Of a stretch of 64,000 bases of DNA, positions 1 to 8,295 are shown one piece after another. How positions within the stretch are numbered: position 1 is the stretch's first letter; each line of letters begins with the position of its first letter. The DNA lies in the NCBI RefSeq assembly GCF_003385115.1, contig NZ_QUNI01000003.1, positions 310,001 through 374,000 on the forward strand, written 5' to 3'. The position numbers and the translations under genes are program-made. The notes under the pieces are model-generated. The model was not told the DNA's origin. It saw nothing but the letters and a program-made list of their open reading frames with translations, and did no database searches. This DNA comes from Flavobacterium aquicola (lineage in GTDB: Bacteria; Bacteroidota; Bacteroidia; Flavobacteriales; Flavobacteriaceae).

Positions 1-1560
1 CCAGAATATAGTGCCAGCTTCTGGACCTGTCATCCATTTCCATGTTCCTTCAACTTGAGAATCAGAACCGCCTATCCATCCTGCTCCTGGAGCTTGTTTT
101 CCTGCCAGTTGTGCTTCATCTGCTGCTGTAATGGTAGCTAAGTAGCCTTTTAGTCCGTAGTAGGTTTTTAAATCTGCTGCAGCTCTTGCATCAGTCCATG
201 AGATTCCTAAGTTAGGTACATATTCGTAATAATGACCGTTTCGAGGTAAAAAATTAGCTTGCCCAATACTGATTGAAAAGTTTCGAATTCCACTAGGTGA
301 AACTGATGAATTGTTAAATTGAACGTCTTTTATTGCTTTTTCAAAATCGATATACGTTACAGGTAAGCCTGTCGGGCTTTTTAATGTTAATTTGCCTTCG
401 TTTGCATTCCAAGTGCTTTGAATTGCAGGATGGGATAAAGGATTGTTTAACGTTAATTGATCCTCTCCCTTTATATAGCCAGATGAAATTTGAATATAAA
501 TAGCATCAGTACTGGAGTCATCTGGGTCAGTTATAGTAATGGTGCTTACTATATTAGAATAAGTCAAAGGACAATAAGATTGATTTCCTGTTGCAGTAAG
601 TATGGGAGCAATGTTACTAGCTGCCGGCGTTGTAGTACTACAATTTTCAGAATAAATAGCTGAAGCATCTTTTTTATCAACCCATTTCGTATTAGAATAT
701 GTAGCATTATCAACTAGGATACAAGTAAGTTTTGGGTTGCTTAAAAAGGAGATAGTATTAAAACTTGAATTATTACCATTCTTTATATTTAAATAACTCA
801 ACTGATTTGAAGCGCAGGAAAAATTCCATAAAACCTTATTTTTACTTACATCAAGTGATGTCAATTGATTAGAAGAGCAATCAAAATACTTCAATTTTAT
901 TTGATTATTTATATCTAATGAGGTTAATTGATTTGAAAAACAATATAAAGCCTCTAATTCTGTATTTACTCTTATATCTAATGTGGTCAGTTTATTTGAA
1001 TCACAAGATAATGACCATAATACTGTGTTATTACTAATATCTAATGATGTTAATCTATTTGAAGAACAGCCCAAGTACCATAATTTTTTTTGATTAGCAA
1101 TATCTAGTGATGTTAATTGATTTGAAGAACAAATCAAATCTGTTAATTCTGCGTTTTTACTTAGATTTAATGTCGTTAGTCGATTGGACTCACAATGAAG
1201 TGTAAACAATGCTGTGTTGCTACTTGTATCTAATGTTGTTAATTGATTTAAATCACAATATAGTATTTTTAAAGATGTATTTTTACTAATATCTAATGTT
1301 GTTAATTGATTTGATGAACAATATAAGATGTTCAAAGCAACAAAATCCTCAATCCCAGATAAACTAATAATGCTGCTATTTGAAACATTTAAAGTAGTTA
1401 AATTACTGATTTTTGATGTGAGTACTTTTCCGTTTAATCCGTCTGTATCAATTCCTAAATCGATCAAAGCTTTTTCAAAATTTGAATCAGGAATTGAGGT
1501 ATCTTGAGCAAATCCAAAAAAATTTGAAAACAGTAAAAATAATAGTGCCAATTTTTTCAT
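1..1560 (-). CDS. Secreted leucine-rich-repeat protein with C-type-lectin-like domain (C-terminus beyond window)
   Basis: The frame is open from an ATG at 1560 to the window edge, about 520 codons, so the C-terminus is missing. It starts with a signal peptide (MKKLALLFLLFSNFFGFAQ). Residues about 65-265 form nine near-perfect 21-residue repeats of the type LTTLDISKNTSLK-LYC-SNQ, the cysteine-containing LRR class common in Bacteroidetes; at DNA level they are 63-bp units. A linker with an Asp-rich TITDPDD stretch follows. The visible end (YLATITAADEAQL, WIGGSD, WKWMTGPEAG) reads as the start of a C-type-lectin-like fold. Family knowledge suggests an exported, surface-attached adhesin, probably carrying a type IX secretion C-terminal signal outside the window. 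The LRR and export calls are firm; the lectin call is good; ligand and role are unknown. Confidence 0.85.
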   Translation of the reverse strand, partial: MKKLALLFLLFSNFFGFAQDTSIPDSNFEKALIDLGIDTDGLNGKVLTSKISNLTTLNVSNSSIISLSGIEDFVALNILYCSSNQLTTLDISKNTSLKILYCDLNQLTTLDTSSNTALFTLHCESNRLTTLNLSKNAELTDLICSSNQLTSLDIANQKKLWYLGCSSNRLTSLDISNNTVLWSLSCDSNKLTTLDIRVNTELEALYCFSNQLTSLDINNQIKLKYFDCSSNQLTSLDVSKNKVLWNFSCASNQLSYLNIKNGNNSSFNTISFLSNPKLTCILVDNATYSNTKWVDKKDASAIYSENCSTTTPAASNIAPILTATGNQSYCPLTYSNIVSTITITDPDDSSTDAIYIQISSGYIKGEDQLTLNNPLSHPAIQSTWNANEGKLTLKSPTGLPVTYIDFEKAIKDVQFNNSSVSPSGIRNFSISIGQANFLPRNGHYYEYVPNLGISWTDARAAADLKTYYGLKGYLATITAADEAQLAGKQAPGAGWIGGSDSQVEGTWKWMTGPEAGTIFW

Positions 1561-1666
1561 AACAATGCGAAGTTTTCGTAACTCTTTAATAGAATAATTA
1601 AGAGTCACGCAAAATAAACAATGTAAATCAGTTTTTTGAAAAAAAAAGCGATATTTTTTATAAAAG

Positions 1667-2203
1667 TTATAAATTCCAATTCATTTTTTTAAATAAATCC
1701 CAAACTACAATTCCTGCGCTTACTGATATATTTAAAGAATGTTTAGTTCCCAGTTGTGGAATTTCGATGCAGCCGTCACATAAAGCCACAGCTTCCTGAG
1801 CTACGCCATAAACTTCGTTTCCAAAAACTAAAGCATATTTTTGATTCTTTTCTACTTTAAAATCTTGAAGAAATATGGAACTTTCTACTTGTTCAATCGC
1901 AAGAGTGATTATGTTTTCCTTTTTTAATTCTGATATAACTTCCAGCACATTTTCATGATGTTGCCATGCTACTGTTTCGGTTGCGCCAAGAGCTGTTTTA
2001 TGAATTTCTTTATTGGGAGGAGTGGCAGTTATACCGCACAAAATTATTTTTTCAATCAAGAAAGCATCTGCAGTTCTGAAAACAGATCCAATATTATGCA
2101 GACTGCGAATGTCATCCAAAACTAAAATTAAAGGAGTCTTTTCGGATTTTTTAAAATCGTCTATTGATTTTCTTTCCAGTTCGCTGTTTTCGAGTTTTCT
2201 CAT
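1667..2203 (-). CDS. TrmH/SpoU-family RNA 2'-O-methyltransferase
   Basis: A 178-residue SPOUT-class methyltransferase predicted to methylate a ribose 2'-OH in tRNA or rRNA using S-adenosylmethionine. The motifs are in order: LDDIRSLHNIGSVFRTADAF near residue 30 (motif 1, with the Asn/Arg pair), LVFGNEVYGV near 128 (motif 2) and IPQLGTKHSLNISVSAG near 148 (motif 3). The trefoil-knot SAM site is therefore complete. At this length it lacks the N-terminal substrate-binding extension of the larger SpoU enzymes, so the target nucleotide cannot be named. It follows the DUF1573 gene on the same strand, but a hairpin at 2226-2253 lies between them, so they are probably separate transcripts. Confidence 0.88.
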   Translation of the reverse strand: MRKLENSELERKSIDDFKKSEKTPLILVLDDIRSLHNIGSVFRTADAFLIEKIILCGITATPPNKEIHKTALGATETVAWQHHENVLEVISELKKENIITLAIEQVESSIFLQDFKVEKNQKYALVFGNEVYGVAQEAVALCDGCIEIPQLGTKHSLNISVSAGIVVWDLFKKMNWNL

Positions 2204-2225
2204 TGTTTGAATTATGTTTTATAAG

Positions 2226-2254
2226 AAAGGCTTCCTGAAATCAGGAAGCCTTTT
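2226..2254. terminator. Hairpin terminator between DUF1573 and the RNA methylase genes
   Basis: A 13-bp perfect stem (AAAGGCTTCCTGA with its complement) has only two unpaired loop bases. A-rich and T-rich flanks are present. It probably ends transcription of the DUF1573 gene on the minus strand. Confidence 0.75.
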
Positions 2255-2277
2255 CTTTTATCTTGTAAAAAATGGTA

Positions 2278-2739
2278 TTAGCTTTTTGTTGCAGCTGGTG
2301 CAGCATCTGGTAAAACAGTACCTTTAATTGTAAGTGTTTTAGTTGGCTGTCCTTCTGCATTTGAAGTTACAGTAACTGTTTTTGTAAATGGACCAACTCT
2401 GTCTGTAGCATATCTTACTCCAATAACTCCTTTAGCACCCGGAGCAATTGGTTCTTTTGGTGTTGTAGGGACAGTACATCCGCAAGATCCTTGTGTGTTT
2501 GTGATGATTAATGGTTTGTTACCGTTGTTAGTAAATACAAACTGACGGTTTGGCTCAGCATTGTGAGCGATAGTTCCGTAATCAATTGTTTCGTTTTCAA
2601 AAACCATACCTGCACCATCTACTTTTGGTAAGGCAGCAACAGTTGTTTTTGCTTTTTTTGCTTTTTTAGAAGATTCCTGAGCATTAGAAAACGTTGTTCC
2701 TAAAACGGTTAGCATAGCTAATAGAAATATTTTTTTCAT
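2278..2739 (-). CDS. DUF1573 exported protein
   Basis: A 153-residue exported protein. The start at 2739 is chosen because it gives a clean signal peptide (MKKIFLLAMLTVLGTTFSNAQ); a longer frame to 2781 would put 14 hydrophilic residues in front of it and overlap the promoter. After a Lys-rich linker comes the DUF1573 Ig-like domain, with FENETIDYGTIAHNAEP, F-FTN-GNKPLIITN and the conserved GSCGCTVP motif near residue 80. DUF1573 proteins are frequent in Bacteroidetes and are predicted to be periplasmic or surface beta-sandwich proteins; no reaction is known. A -7 box lies at 2761-2768. Confidence 0.85.
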   Translation of the reverse strand: MKKIFLLAMLTVLGTTFSNAQESSKKAKKAKTTVAALPKVDGAGMVFENETIDYGTIAHNAEPNRQFVFTNNGNKPLIITNTQGSCGCTVPTTPKEPIAPGAKGVIGVRYATDRVGPFTKTVTVTSNAEGQPTKTLTIKGTVLPDAAPAATKS

Positions 2740-2760
2740 AGTTTTTTTTAGATTATTGGA

Positions 2761-2768
2761 CAAATTTA
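2761..2768 (-). promoter_or_regulatory. -7 box of the DUF1573 gene
   Basis: Read on the minus strand this is TAAATTTG, a perfect match to the Bacteroidetes -7 consensus TAnnTTTG, placed 22 nt upstream of the ATG. No convincing -33 TTG is seen at the usual distance. Confidence 0.5.
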
Positions 2769-2892
2769 TACAAAGAAACAAAATTGTATTCTAAAATTTT
2801 CTTAAAAGAGATTTAATTTTTTTTCACCTTAGTTTTTTGCAGTATAAAATTATAAATTCGCTGAGTTTTTTATTCATTCAAATACGACAATT

Positions 2893-5499
2893 TTGGCAGC
2901 AAAAGATAAGATAGTTAAAGAGACTCCATTAATGAAACAGTACAACGAAATCAAAAGGAAATATCCTGATGCTTGTTTGTTGTTTCGGGTTGGGGATTTT
3001 TATGAAACCTTTGGAGAGGATGCAGTTCGGACCTCAAAAATTCTGGGCATTACGTTAACTAAAAGAGGTGCTGGTTCTGAAACTGAAACGGCATTGGCAG
3101 GTTTTCCGCATCATTCGATTAATACTTATCTACCTAAGTTAGTAAAAGCAGGACTTCGGGTTGCTATATGTGACCAGCTGGAAGATCCAAAAATGACCAA
3201 AACCATAGTGAAACGTGGAGTTACAGAGCTTGTTACGCCCGGTGTTTCCATGAATGATGAGGTTTTGCATTCAAAAACTAATAATTTTCTTGCGGCAGTT
3301 TATTTTGCCAATAAAACAATTGGAGTTTCTTTTTTAGACGTTTCTACAGGTGAATTTTTAACCGCTCAGGGAAATGCTGAGTATATTGATAAACTGCTTC
3401 AGAATTTCAATCCAAGTGAAGTTTTGGTTCCAAAGAATAATAAAACCGAATTCCGTGAAACTTTTGGAGAGGATTTTCATAATTTCTATTTGGAAGACTG
3501 GATTTTTAAAGAAGATTATGCAGTCGAAACTTTAACTAAACATTTTCAGACCGTTTCATTAAAAGGTTTTGGAGTAGAAGAGTTGAAAGAAGGAATTATA
3601 GCCTCCGGTGCTGTCCTTTATTATTTGTCCGAAACACAGCATAATAGAGTACAGCATATTACCGCTATTCAGCGAATTGCTGAAGATGCTTATGTTTGGA
3701 TGGATAGGTTTACAATTCGCAATCTGGAATTGTATCACAGTTATAATCCTAATGCGGTTACTCTTTTGGATGTGATTGATAAAACGCTTTCGCCAATGGG
3801 TGGCCGTTTGTTGAAACGATGGCTGGCATTGCCGCTAAAAGATGCAAATAAAATAAAAAGCCGTCATCAGGTTGTTTCCTATTTCAAAGAAAACCAGGAT
3901 GTTTTAAAAAATATTCAAAATCAAATTAAACAGATTTCAGATTTAGAGCGTTTGATCTCCAAAATTGCTACAGGAAAAGTTTCGCCGCGTGAAGTGGTGT
4001 ATCTCAAGGAATCGCTTGATGCGATAATTCCGGTAAAGACACTGGCTTTGTCAAGTCCTCAGGAAGCTGTTAAGGTAATTGGAGACAGTCTGCATAGTTG
4101 TGATTTGCTGCGTGAAAAAATACAAACAACCCTAAATCAGGATGCTCCGGTGGCAATTTCTAAAGGAAATGCAATCGCTTCCGGAATCGATGCTGAGTTG
4201 GACGATTTACGTTCGATATCAACTTCTGGGAAGCAGTTTTTAGAAGGAATCGAGAAAAGAGAGTCAGAGCGTACTGGTATTTCATCGTTGAAAATATCAT
4301 TTAATAATGTTTTTGGATATTACATCGAAGTTCGAAATACGCACAAAGATAAAGTTCCAGAAGAATGGATTAGAAAGCAGACATTGGTAAATGCAGAGCG
4401 CTACATTACGGAAGAGTTAAAGGAATATGAAACTAAAATTCTTGGTGCTGAAGAGAAAATTCAGAAAATTGAAAACGATTTGTTTGAGCAATTGGTGAGT
4501 TGGATTGCGACTTACATCAAACCTGTTCAAATGAATGCTAATTTGGTTGCTCAATTAGACTGTTTATGTTGTTTTACACAATTATCGATTGAAAACAAAT
4601 ACGTTTGTCCAGAAATTGATGAAACTTTCGAACTTGAAATAAAAGAAGGAAGACATCCAGTAATTGAAAAACAATTGCCAGTTGGAGTTCCGTATATAAC
4701 TAATGATGTTTTCTTGGATAGAGAAACACAGCAATTGATTATGATTACGGGTCCGAATATGTCGGGTAAGTCGGCTATTTTGAGGCAAACAGCTTTAATT
4801 GTACTGCTGGCGCAAATGGGAAGTTTTGTTCCTGCTGAAAGCGTAAGAATGGGAATTGTAGATAAAATATTTACTAGAGTAGGGGCTTCGGATAATATTT
4901 CGATGGGAGAATCTACTTTTATGGTCGAAATGAATGAAACGGCTTCTATTTTGAATAATATATCTGATCGCAGTTTGGTTCTCCTGGACGAAATCGGTAG
5001 AGGAACGAGTACATATGACGGAATTTCGATTGCGTGGGCAATTGCAGAATTTTTGCATGAGCATCCTTCAAAGGCGAAAACATTGTTTGCGACGCATTAT
5101 CACGAATTGAATGAAATGAGTGAAACAATGCCACGCATCCAGAATTATAATGTTTCTGTAAAAGAATTAAAAGACACTGTGCTTTTTATTCGAAAATTGG
5201 TAAAAGGAGGAAGTGCTCATAGTTTTGGTATTCATGTGGCTAAAATGGCGGGAATGCCACAGCTTGTAATTTCAAGAGCGCAAAAAATGCTTAAGAAATT
5301 AGAAAAAAACCATTCGAGTGAAGTTTTGAATGGAGTAAAATCTGCAAATGAGGAAATGCAGATGAGTTTCTTTAATCTAGATGATCCTTTATTGGAAGAG
5401 ATCAAAGATGAGATAGTGAATCTGGATATAAATGCAATTACCCCTGTTGAAGCATTAATGAAACTCAATGAAATTAAAAGAATGCTGTCAAGAAAATAA
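2893..5499 (+). CDS. mutS: DNA mismatch repair protein MutS
   Basis: An 868-residue MutS, the mismatch sensor that recruits MutL. It has the mismatch-wedge motif F36-Y-E38 ([12 protein letters not shown]) in the N-terminal domain, connector and lever domains, and a C-terminal ABC-type ATPase with Walker A GPNMSGKS near residue 618, Walker [17 protein letters not shown] near 695 and [10 protein letters not shown] near 730. The length is normal. The start is a TTG at 2893, giving [16 protein letters not shown]; the next ATG (2932, residue 14) would remove residues that look part of the conserved N-terminus, so TTG is preferred. The C-terminal tail probably carries the tetramerisation helix. It is transcribed divergently from the DUF1573 gene. 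Confidence 0.97.
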   Translation: MAAKDKIVKETPLMKQYNEIKRKYPDACLLFRVGDFYETFGEDAVRTSKILGITLTKRGAGSETETALAGFPHHSINTYLPKLVKAGLRVAICDQLEDPKMTKTIVKRGVTELVTPGVSMNDEVLHSKTNNFLAAVYFANKTIGVSFLDVSTGEFLTAQGNAEYIDKLLQNFNPSEVLVPKNNKTEFRETFGEDFHNFYLEDWIFKEDYAVETLTKHFQTVSLKGFGVEELKEGIIASGAVLYYLSETQHNRVQHITAIQRIAEDAYVWMDRFTIRNLELYHSYNPNAVTLLDVIDKTLSPMGGRLLKRWLALPLKDANKIKSRHQVVSYFKENQDVLKNIQNQIKQISDLERLISKIATGKVSPREVVYLKESLDAIIPVKTLALSSPQEAVKVIGDSLHSCDLLREKIQTTLNQDAPVAISKGNAIASGIDAELDDLRSISTSGKQFLEGIEKRESERTGISSLKISFNNVFGYYIEVRNTHKDKVPEEWIRKQTLVNAERYITEELKEYETKILGAEEKIQKIENDLFEQLVSWIATYIKPVQMNANLVAQLDCLCCFTQLSIENKYVCPEIDETFELEIKEGRHPVIEKQLPVGVPYITNDVFLDRETQQLIMITGPNMSGKSAILRQTALIVLLAQMGSFVPAESVRMGIVDKIFTRVGASDNISMGESTFMVEMNETASILNNISDRSLVLLDEIGRGTSTYDGISIAWAIAEFLHEHPSKAKTLFATHYHELNEMSETMPRIQNYNVSVKELKDTVLFIRKLVKGGSAHSFGIHVAKMAGMPQLVISRAQKMLKKLEKNHSSEVLNGVKSANEEMQMSFFNLDDPLLEEIKDEIVNLDINAITPVEALMKLNEIKRMLSRK

Positions 5500-5564
5500 T
5501 TTTTGATTTAAAGCTATCGTTGTCAGAACGTTAAATTTTATCTTTAATTTTTTTGAAAAAAAGG

Positions 5565-5595
5565 TTTGTGTAATTGAATAAAAGTTCTAAATTTG
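5565..5595 (+). promoter_or_regulatory. Promoter of the tRNA-Gly/tRNA-Leu unit
   Basis: TTTG at 5565-5568 and TAAATTTG at 5588-5595 are separated by 19 nt, an ideal Bacteroidetes -33/-7 promoter. It lies about 48 nt upstream of the tRNA-Gly gene. Confidence 0.8.
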
Positions 5596-5642
5596 CAACC
5601 GCAATACTAAACAAGTAGTGCGGTTCTTTTTAAGAATGAAAT

Positions 5643-5715
5643 GCGAAAATAGCTCAGTTGGTAGAGCGCGACCTTGCCAAGGTCGAGGTCGCGGGTTCGA
5701 GCCCCGTTTTTCGCT
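5643..5715 (+). tRNA. tRNA-Gly (GCC)
   Basis: A 73-nt cloverleaf. The acceptor stem GCGAAAA pairs with TTTTCGC (5708-5714), discriminator T. The D arm begins AGCTCAGTTGGTAGAGC, the anticodon stem is CGACC/GGTCG with loop TTGCCAA (anticodon GCC), and the T arm is GCGGG-TTCGAGC-CCCGT. CCA is not encoded. Confidence 0.97.
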
Positions 5716-5726
5716 CATCGTGTTAC

Positions 5727-5812
5727 GCTCGGATGGTGAAATTGGTAGACACGCTGGACTTAAAATCCAGTGAACAGTAATGTTCGTGCGGGTTCAAGTC
5801 CCGCTCTGAGTA
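5727..5812 (+). tRNA. tRNA-Leu (TAA)
   Basis: An 86-nt class II tRNA with a long variable arm. The acceptor stem GCTCGGA pairs with TCTGAGT (5805-5811, with G-T pairs), discriminator A. The anticodon loop is CTTAAAA (anticodon TAA), the variable arm is TGAACAGTAATGTTCG and the T loop is TTCAAGT. It follows tRNA-Gly after 11 nt, so the two are probably co-transcribed. Confidence 0.97.
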
Positions 5813-5818
5813 CAAGAA

Positions 5819-5848
5819 AGCTTCAAACAATGTTTGGAGCTTTTTTTA
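5819..5848 (+). terminator. Terminator of the tRNA unit
   Basis: Stem AGCTTCAAAC / GTTTGGAGCT (one T-G pair) with a 3-nt loop is followed by a run of six T, directly after tRNA-Leu. Confidence 0.85.
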
Positions 5849-5936
5849 TTTGTATAAATTGCAATAGTTAATTGGTTTGGATTTCAATATTTTGAAATCT
5901 AAAATCTGCAATCTGAATTCTTTAATCTAAAATTAT

Positions 5937-6284
5937 ATGGGTGCTTTTGTAATTAGTAAGAGATTCGATGATCAGTATAAATTTGTATTTACTTCTAAGA
6001 AAGGCAAGGTCATTTTTACAAGTATGAAATATGAATTAAAATTTGAATCAGAAGAAGCTATTGAGTATTTTAAAAGTAATATTGGCTTGGCGGTTTTTGA
6101 GAAGCATAGATCAGCTGGAGGGAAATATTTTTTCAGGCTGTTCTTAGATGGTGCGCCTTTTGCTTTGAGCAGAAAATATACTACTGAATTAAGAGTTCAG
6201 AAGGGGATCGATGAAATCGTTAAGCATGCTTCGGATTCTGAAATTTTGGATTTTTCAGATAATGACTTGGTTTTTGCAGATTGA
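5937..6284 (+). CDS. DUF1508 (YegP-type) protein
   Basis: A 115-residue cytosolic protein built around the small DUF1508 fold. The typical features are F-VISKRFDDQYKFVF near residue 4 followed by a second strand set (GGKYFFRLFLDGAPFALSRKYTT near residue 60). The family, named after E. coli YegP, has no established reaction. The ATG at 5937 is the only reasonable start. It stands alone after the tRNA pair, and a strong hairpin at 6316-6339 follows. The family call is good; the function is unknown. Confidence 0.75.
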   Translation: MGAFVISKRFDDQYKFVFTSKKGKVIFTSMKYELKFESEEAIEYFKSNIGLAVFEKHRSAGGKYFFRLFLDGAPFALSRKYTTELRVQKGIDEIVKHASDSEILDFSDNDLVFAD

Positions 6285-6309
6285 TTTTTTGAATTTTATG
6301 AGTTATAAA

Positions 6310-6346
6310 AAAAAAATACCATCTTTTGCGGGATGGTATTTTTTTT
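6310..6346. terminator. Bidirectional hairpin terminator
   Basis: Stem ATACCATC (6316-6323) / GATGGTAT (6332-6339) is flanked by an A run before it and eight T after it, so it can work for the DUF1508 gene on the plus strand and also in reverse. Confidence 0.85.
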
Positions 6347-6383
6347 GTGAAATTAATTAAATTTTAATTTGAAATAATTCCAT

Positions 6384-6411
6384 AAAAAAAAGCTGCATAA
6401 TATGCAGCTTA
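6384..6411 (-). terminator. Terminator of the small lipoprotein gene
   Basis: Stem AAGCTGCAT / ATGCAGCTT has a tiny loop. On the minus strand it is followed by a run of seven T. It sits 24 nt past the lipoprotein stop codon. Confidence 0.8.
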
Positions 6412-6434
6412 TTTTTTTCTAGTGTAATTTAAAA

Positions 6435-6641
6435 TTACTTAGCAGCTGGAGCTTCAGCAGCTGGAGCAGCAGTAGTGTCAGCTGGAGCAGCAGCAGTAGT
6501 GTCAGCAACAACAGCAGTAGTATCAGCAACAACAGCAGTAGTATCAGCAGCTACAGCTTCTTCAGCAGGAGCTTCAGTTTTTTTACATGATACAACAGTT
6601 AATACAGCAACAACAGCTAAACTTAAAAATACTTTTTTCAT
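6435..6641 (-). CDS. Small Ala/Thr-rich repeat lipoprotein
   Basis: A 68-residue predicted lipoprotein. The signal peptide ends in a lipobox (LTVVSC, Cys19) followed by Lys-Lys. The mature part is a low-complexity chain with three AVVADTT-type heptads and further APADTTAAPAAEAPA blocks, visible in the DNA as tandem repeats of about 21 bp. It contains no aromatic residues and only acidic, Ala, Thr and Pro residues, which suggests a flexible envelope spacer. No enzymatic domain can be present. The repeat number is likely to vary between strains. A -7 box (TATCTTTG on the minus strand, 6678-6685) lies 37 nt upstream, and a strong terminator follows. Confidence 0.8.
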   Translation of the reverse strand: MKKVFLSLAVVAVLTVVSCKKTEAPAEEAVAADTTAVVADTTAVVADTTAAAPADTTAAPAAEAPAAK

Positions 6642-6677
6642 CTTAATTTAATATAAAGGTTAATTATTAATTCGTGG

Positions 6678-6685
6678 CAAAGATA
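6678..6685 (-). promoter_or_regulatory. -7 box of the small lipoprotein gene
   Basis: On the minus strand it reads TATCTTTG, matching TAnnTTTG, 37 nt upstream of the start codon. The -33 region is weak. Confidence 0.5.
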
Positions 6686-6871
6686 TAAAATTTTTAATAT
6701 GTAAAATATTTTTTCATTTATTTTTTGAAAATAATTTTCTATCAGAACTTTAGCTTTTTCATTTGTCAAATTAAAAAAGAATCAAAAATAATCTTTTTTG
6801 AAACAGTCTTTTGGCTTACAAGGTTTTGCATTTTTGATTTTGTGACACATTTTTCATGTTTGAAATGTCTT

Positions 6872-8116
6872 TTACAAGCTTTTAATGTTAGCTATTTGTG
6901 CCAAAATATAACCGGTAGCTCCCTTATTTTTCTGCACAAATTCAGAACAGATTTTTCCTTGCTGATGCCTTGTTTCTCTGTTTTGAATTAATACTGAAAA
7001 TGCAATTCTAAGTTCATTGGAGTTTTTTATGGCAGTGCAGCCTTTATTTTCGACCAGTTTGACGGCTTCATCAAAATGAGAAAAATTAGGGCCAATTACA
7101 ATAGGAATTCCAAAAGCAGCTGGTTCTAAAAGATTATGAACGCCTGGATTTCCAAAACCGCCGCCTACATAAGCAATGTCGCCATAGCTGTATATTTTTG
7201 TCAAAATCCCTATTGTGTCTATTATAAAGACTTCAAATTGTGATAGATCTTTGTTTTCCTTTTCTGAAAATAGAACCGTTTTTTTTGAGATGTTATTTCG
7301 TAATTCCTGAATTTCTTCTGGTTTAATGTTGTGAGGTGCGATGATGAATTTTACATCGTCTTGGGAGCAATTAATGTATTCTGTTAGCAACGATTCGTCT
7401 TTTGACCATGAACTGCCAATTACTATTGTTGTTTTGCCATCTTTGAATTGTGCAATAAATTCCAGCGTATTGTCTTTGTCTAAAATGGCAGCAACTCGGT
7501 CGAATCGAGTGTCTCCAGAAATGGTGACATTGGTTTTTCCCAGCTGGGTGATTAGTTTTTTTGAGTTTTCATTCTGCACAAAAAAATGTGTGAAGGTATT
7601 TAGTGCTTTTCGGTAAAATCCTCCATACCATTTAAAAAACAATTGCTTTTCTCTGAAGATGCCGGAAATTAAATAAGTAGGAATTTGCTGTTTTTGAAGC
7701 GCATCGAGATAGTTGATCCAAAATTCATATTTAATAAAGAAAACAAGATCGGGATGTACTAGTTTTAAAAATTGCTCTGCATTTTTTGGAGTGTCTAGAG
7801 GCAGATAGACAGTTACATCTGCAACTGCATTGTTTTTACGGACTTCATATCCGGAAGGAGAAAAAAAAGTAACAATAATTTTGTGATTTTGGTATCTTTC
7901 TTTAATTTTTTCTATTACTGGCAAGCCCTGCTCGTATTCACCAAGTGAAGCGGCATGAAACCAGATAGTGCGGTCTTTTGCAGTGATTTTTTGTTGCAGA
8001 ATTGAAAAAACATCTTTTCTTCCATCTACAAAAAGCTTCATTTTTGGGCTGAAAAGAGCGATAATTTTTAGTAAAATGTGGGCTAATTGAGTGATTAAAT
8101 TGTAAAGAAAATGCAT
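6872..8116 (-). CDS. waaA: 3-deoxy-D-manno-octulosonic acid (Kdo) transferase
   Basis: A 414-residue GT-B glycosyltransferase that attaches Kdo from CMP-Kdo to lipid A at the inner membrane. The N-terminus (MHFLYNLITQLAHILLKIIALF) is the usual membrane-associating helix, followed by TIWFHAASLGEYEQGLPVIEKI with the catalytic Glu near residue 62. The C-terminal half has IVIGSSWSKDE, FIIAPHN, and YVGGGFGNPGVHNLLEPAAFGIPIVIGPN, the nucleotide-binding signature of the family. The length is typical. It is monocistronic and divergent from the DegT operon. A downstream minus-strand terminator is not obvious. Confidence 0.93.
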   Translation of the reverse strand: MHFLYNLITQLAHILLKIIALFSPKMKLFVDGRKDVFSILQQKITAKDRTIWFHAASLGEYEQGLPVIEKIKERYQNHKIIVTFFSPSGYEVRKNNAVADVTVYLPLDTPKNAEQFLKLVHPDLVFFIKYEFWINYLDALQKQQIPTYLISGIFREKQLFFKWYGGFYRKALNTFTHFFVQNENSKKLITQLGKTNVTISGDTRFDRVAAILDKDNTLEFIAQFKDGKTTIVIGSSWSKDESLLTEYINCSQDDVKFIIAPHNIKPEEIQELRNNISKKTVLFSEKENKDLSQFEVFIIDTIGILTKIYSYGDIAYVGGGFGNPGVHNLLEPAAFGIPIVIGPNFSHFDEAVKLVENKGCTAIKNSNELRIAFSVLIQNRETRHQQGKICSEFVQKNKGATGYILAQIANIKSL

Positions 8117-8159
8117 CTGTGTTTTTTTTGTAAAAATACATTTCTTTATGTTATTTTGA

Positions 8160-8190
8160 TTGCTTAGAACTCATTAAATAACTATTTTTG
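8160..8190 (+). promoter_or_regulatory. Promoter of the DegT-galE operon
   Basis: TTG at 8160-8162 and TATTTTTG at 8183-8190 are spaced by 20 nt, as expected for a Bacteroidetes promoter. The predicted leader is about 100 nt long. Confidence 0.6.
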
Positions 8191-8295
8191 TTGTGCTTGT
8201 CCAGATGATGTTAGATTATAATATAATTTAAGATTACGGTAAGCTTACTTTAATTAATTGTTCCTGTTAAGAGACAGGATACTAAAAAAGAATAC

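Noticed and set aside
5596..5642. Small leader RNA hairpin (ACCGCAATACTA/TAGTGCGGT) before tRNA-Gly
   Set aside because: Imperfect pairing and position inside the tRNA precursor leader; no independent evidence of function.
6725..6991. Plus-strand frame in front of and inside waaA's end
   Set aside because: It overlaps waaA on the other strand and is rich in rare-composition residues; a shadow frame.
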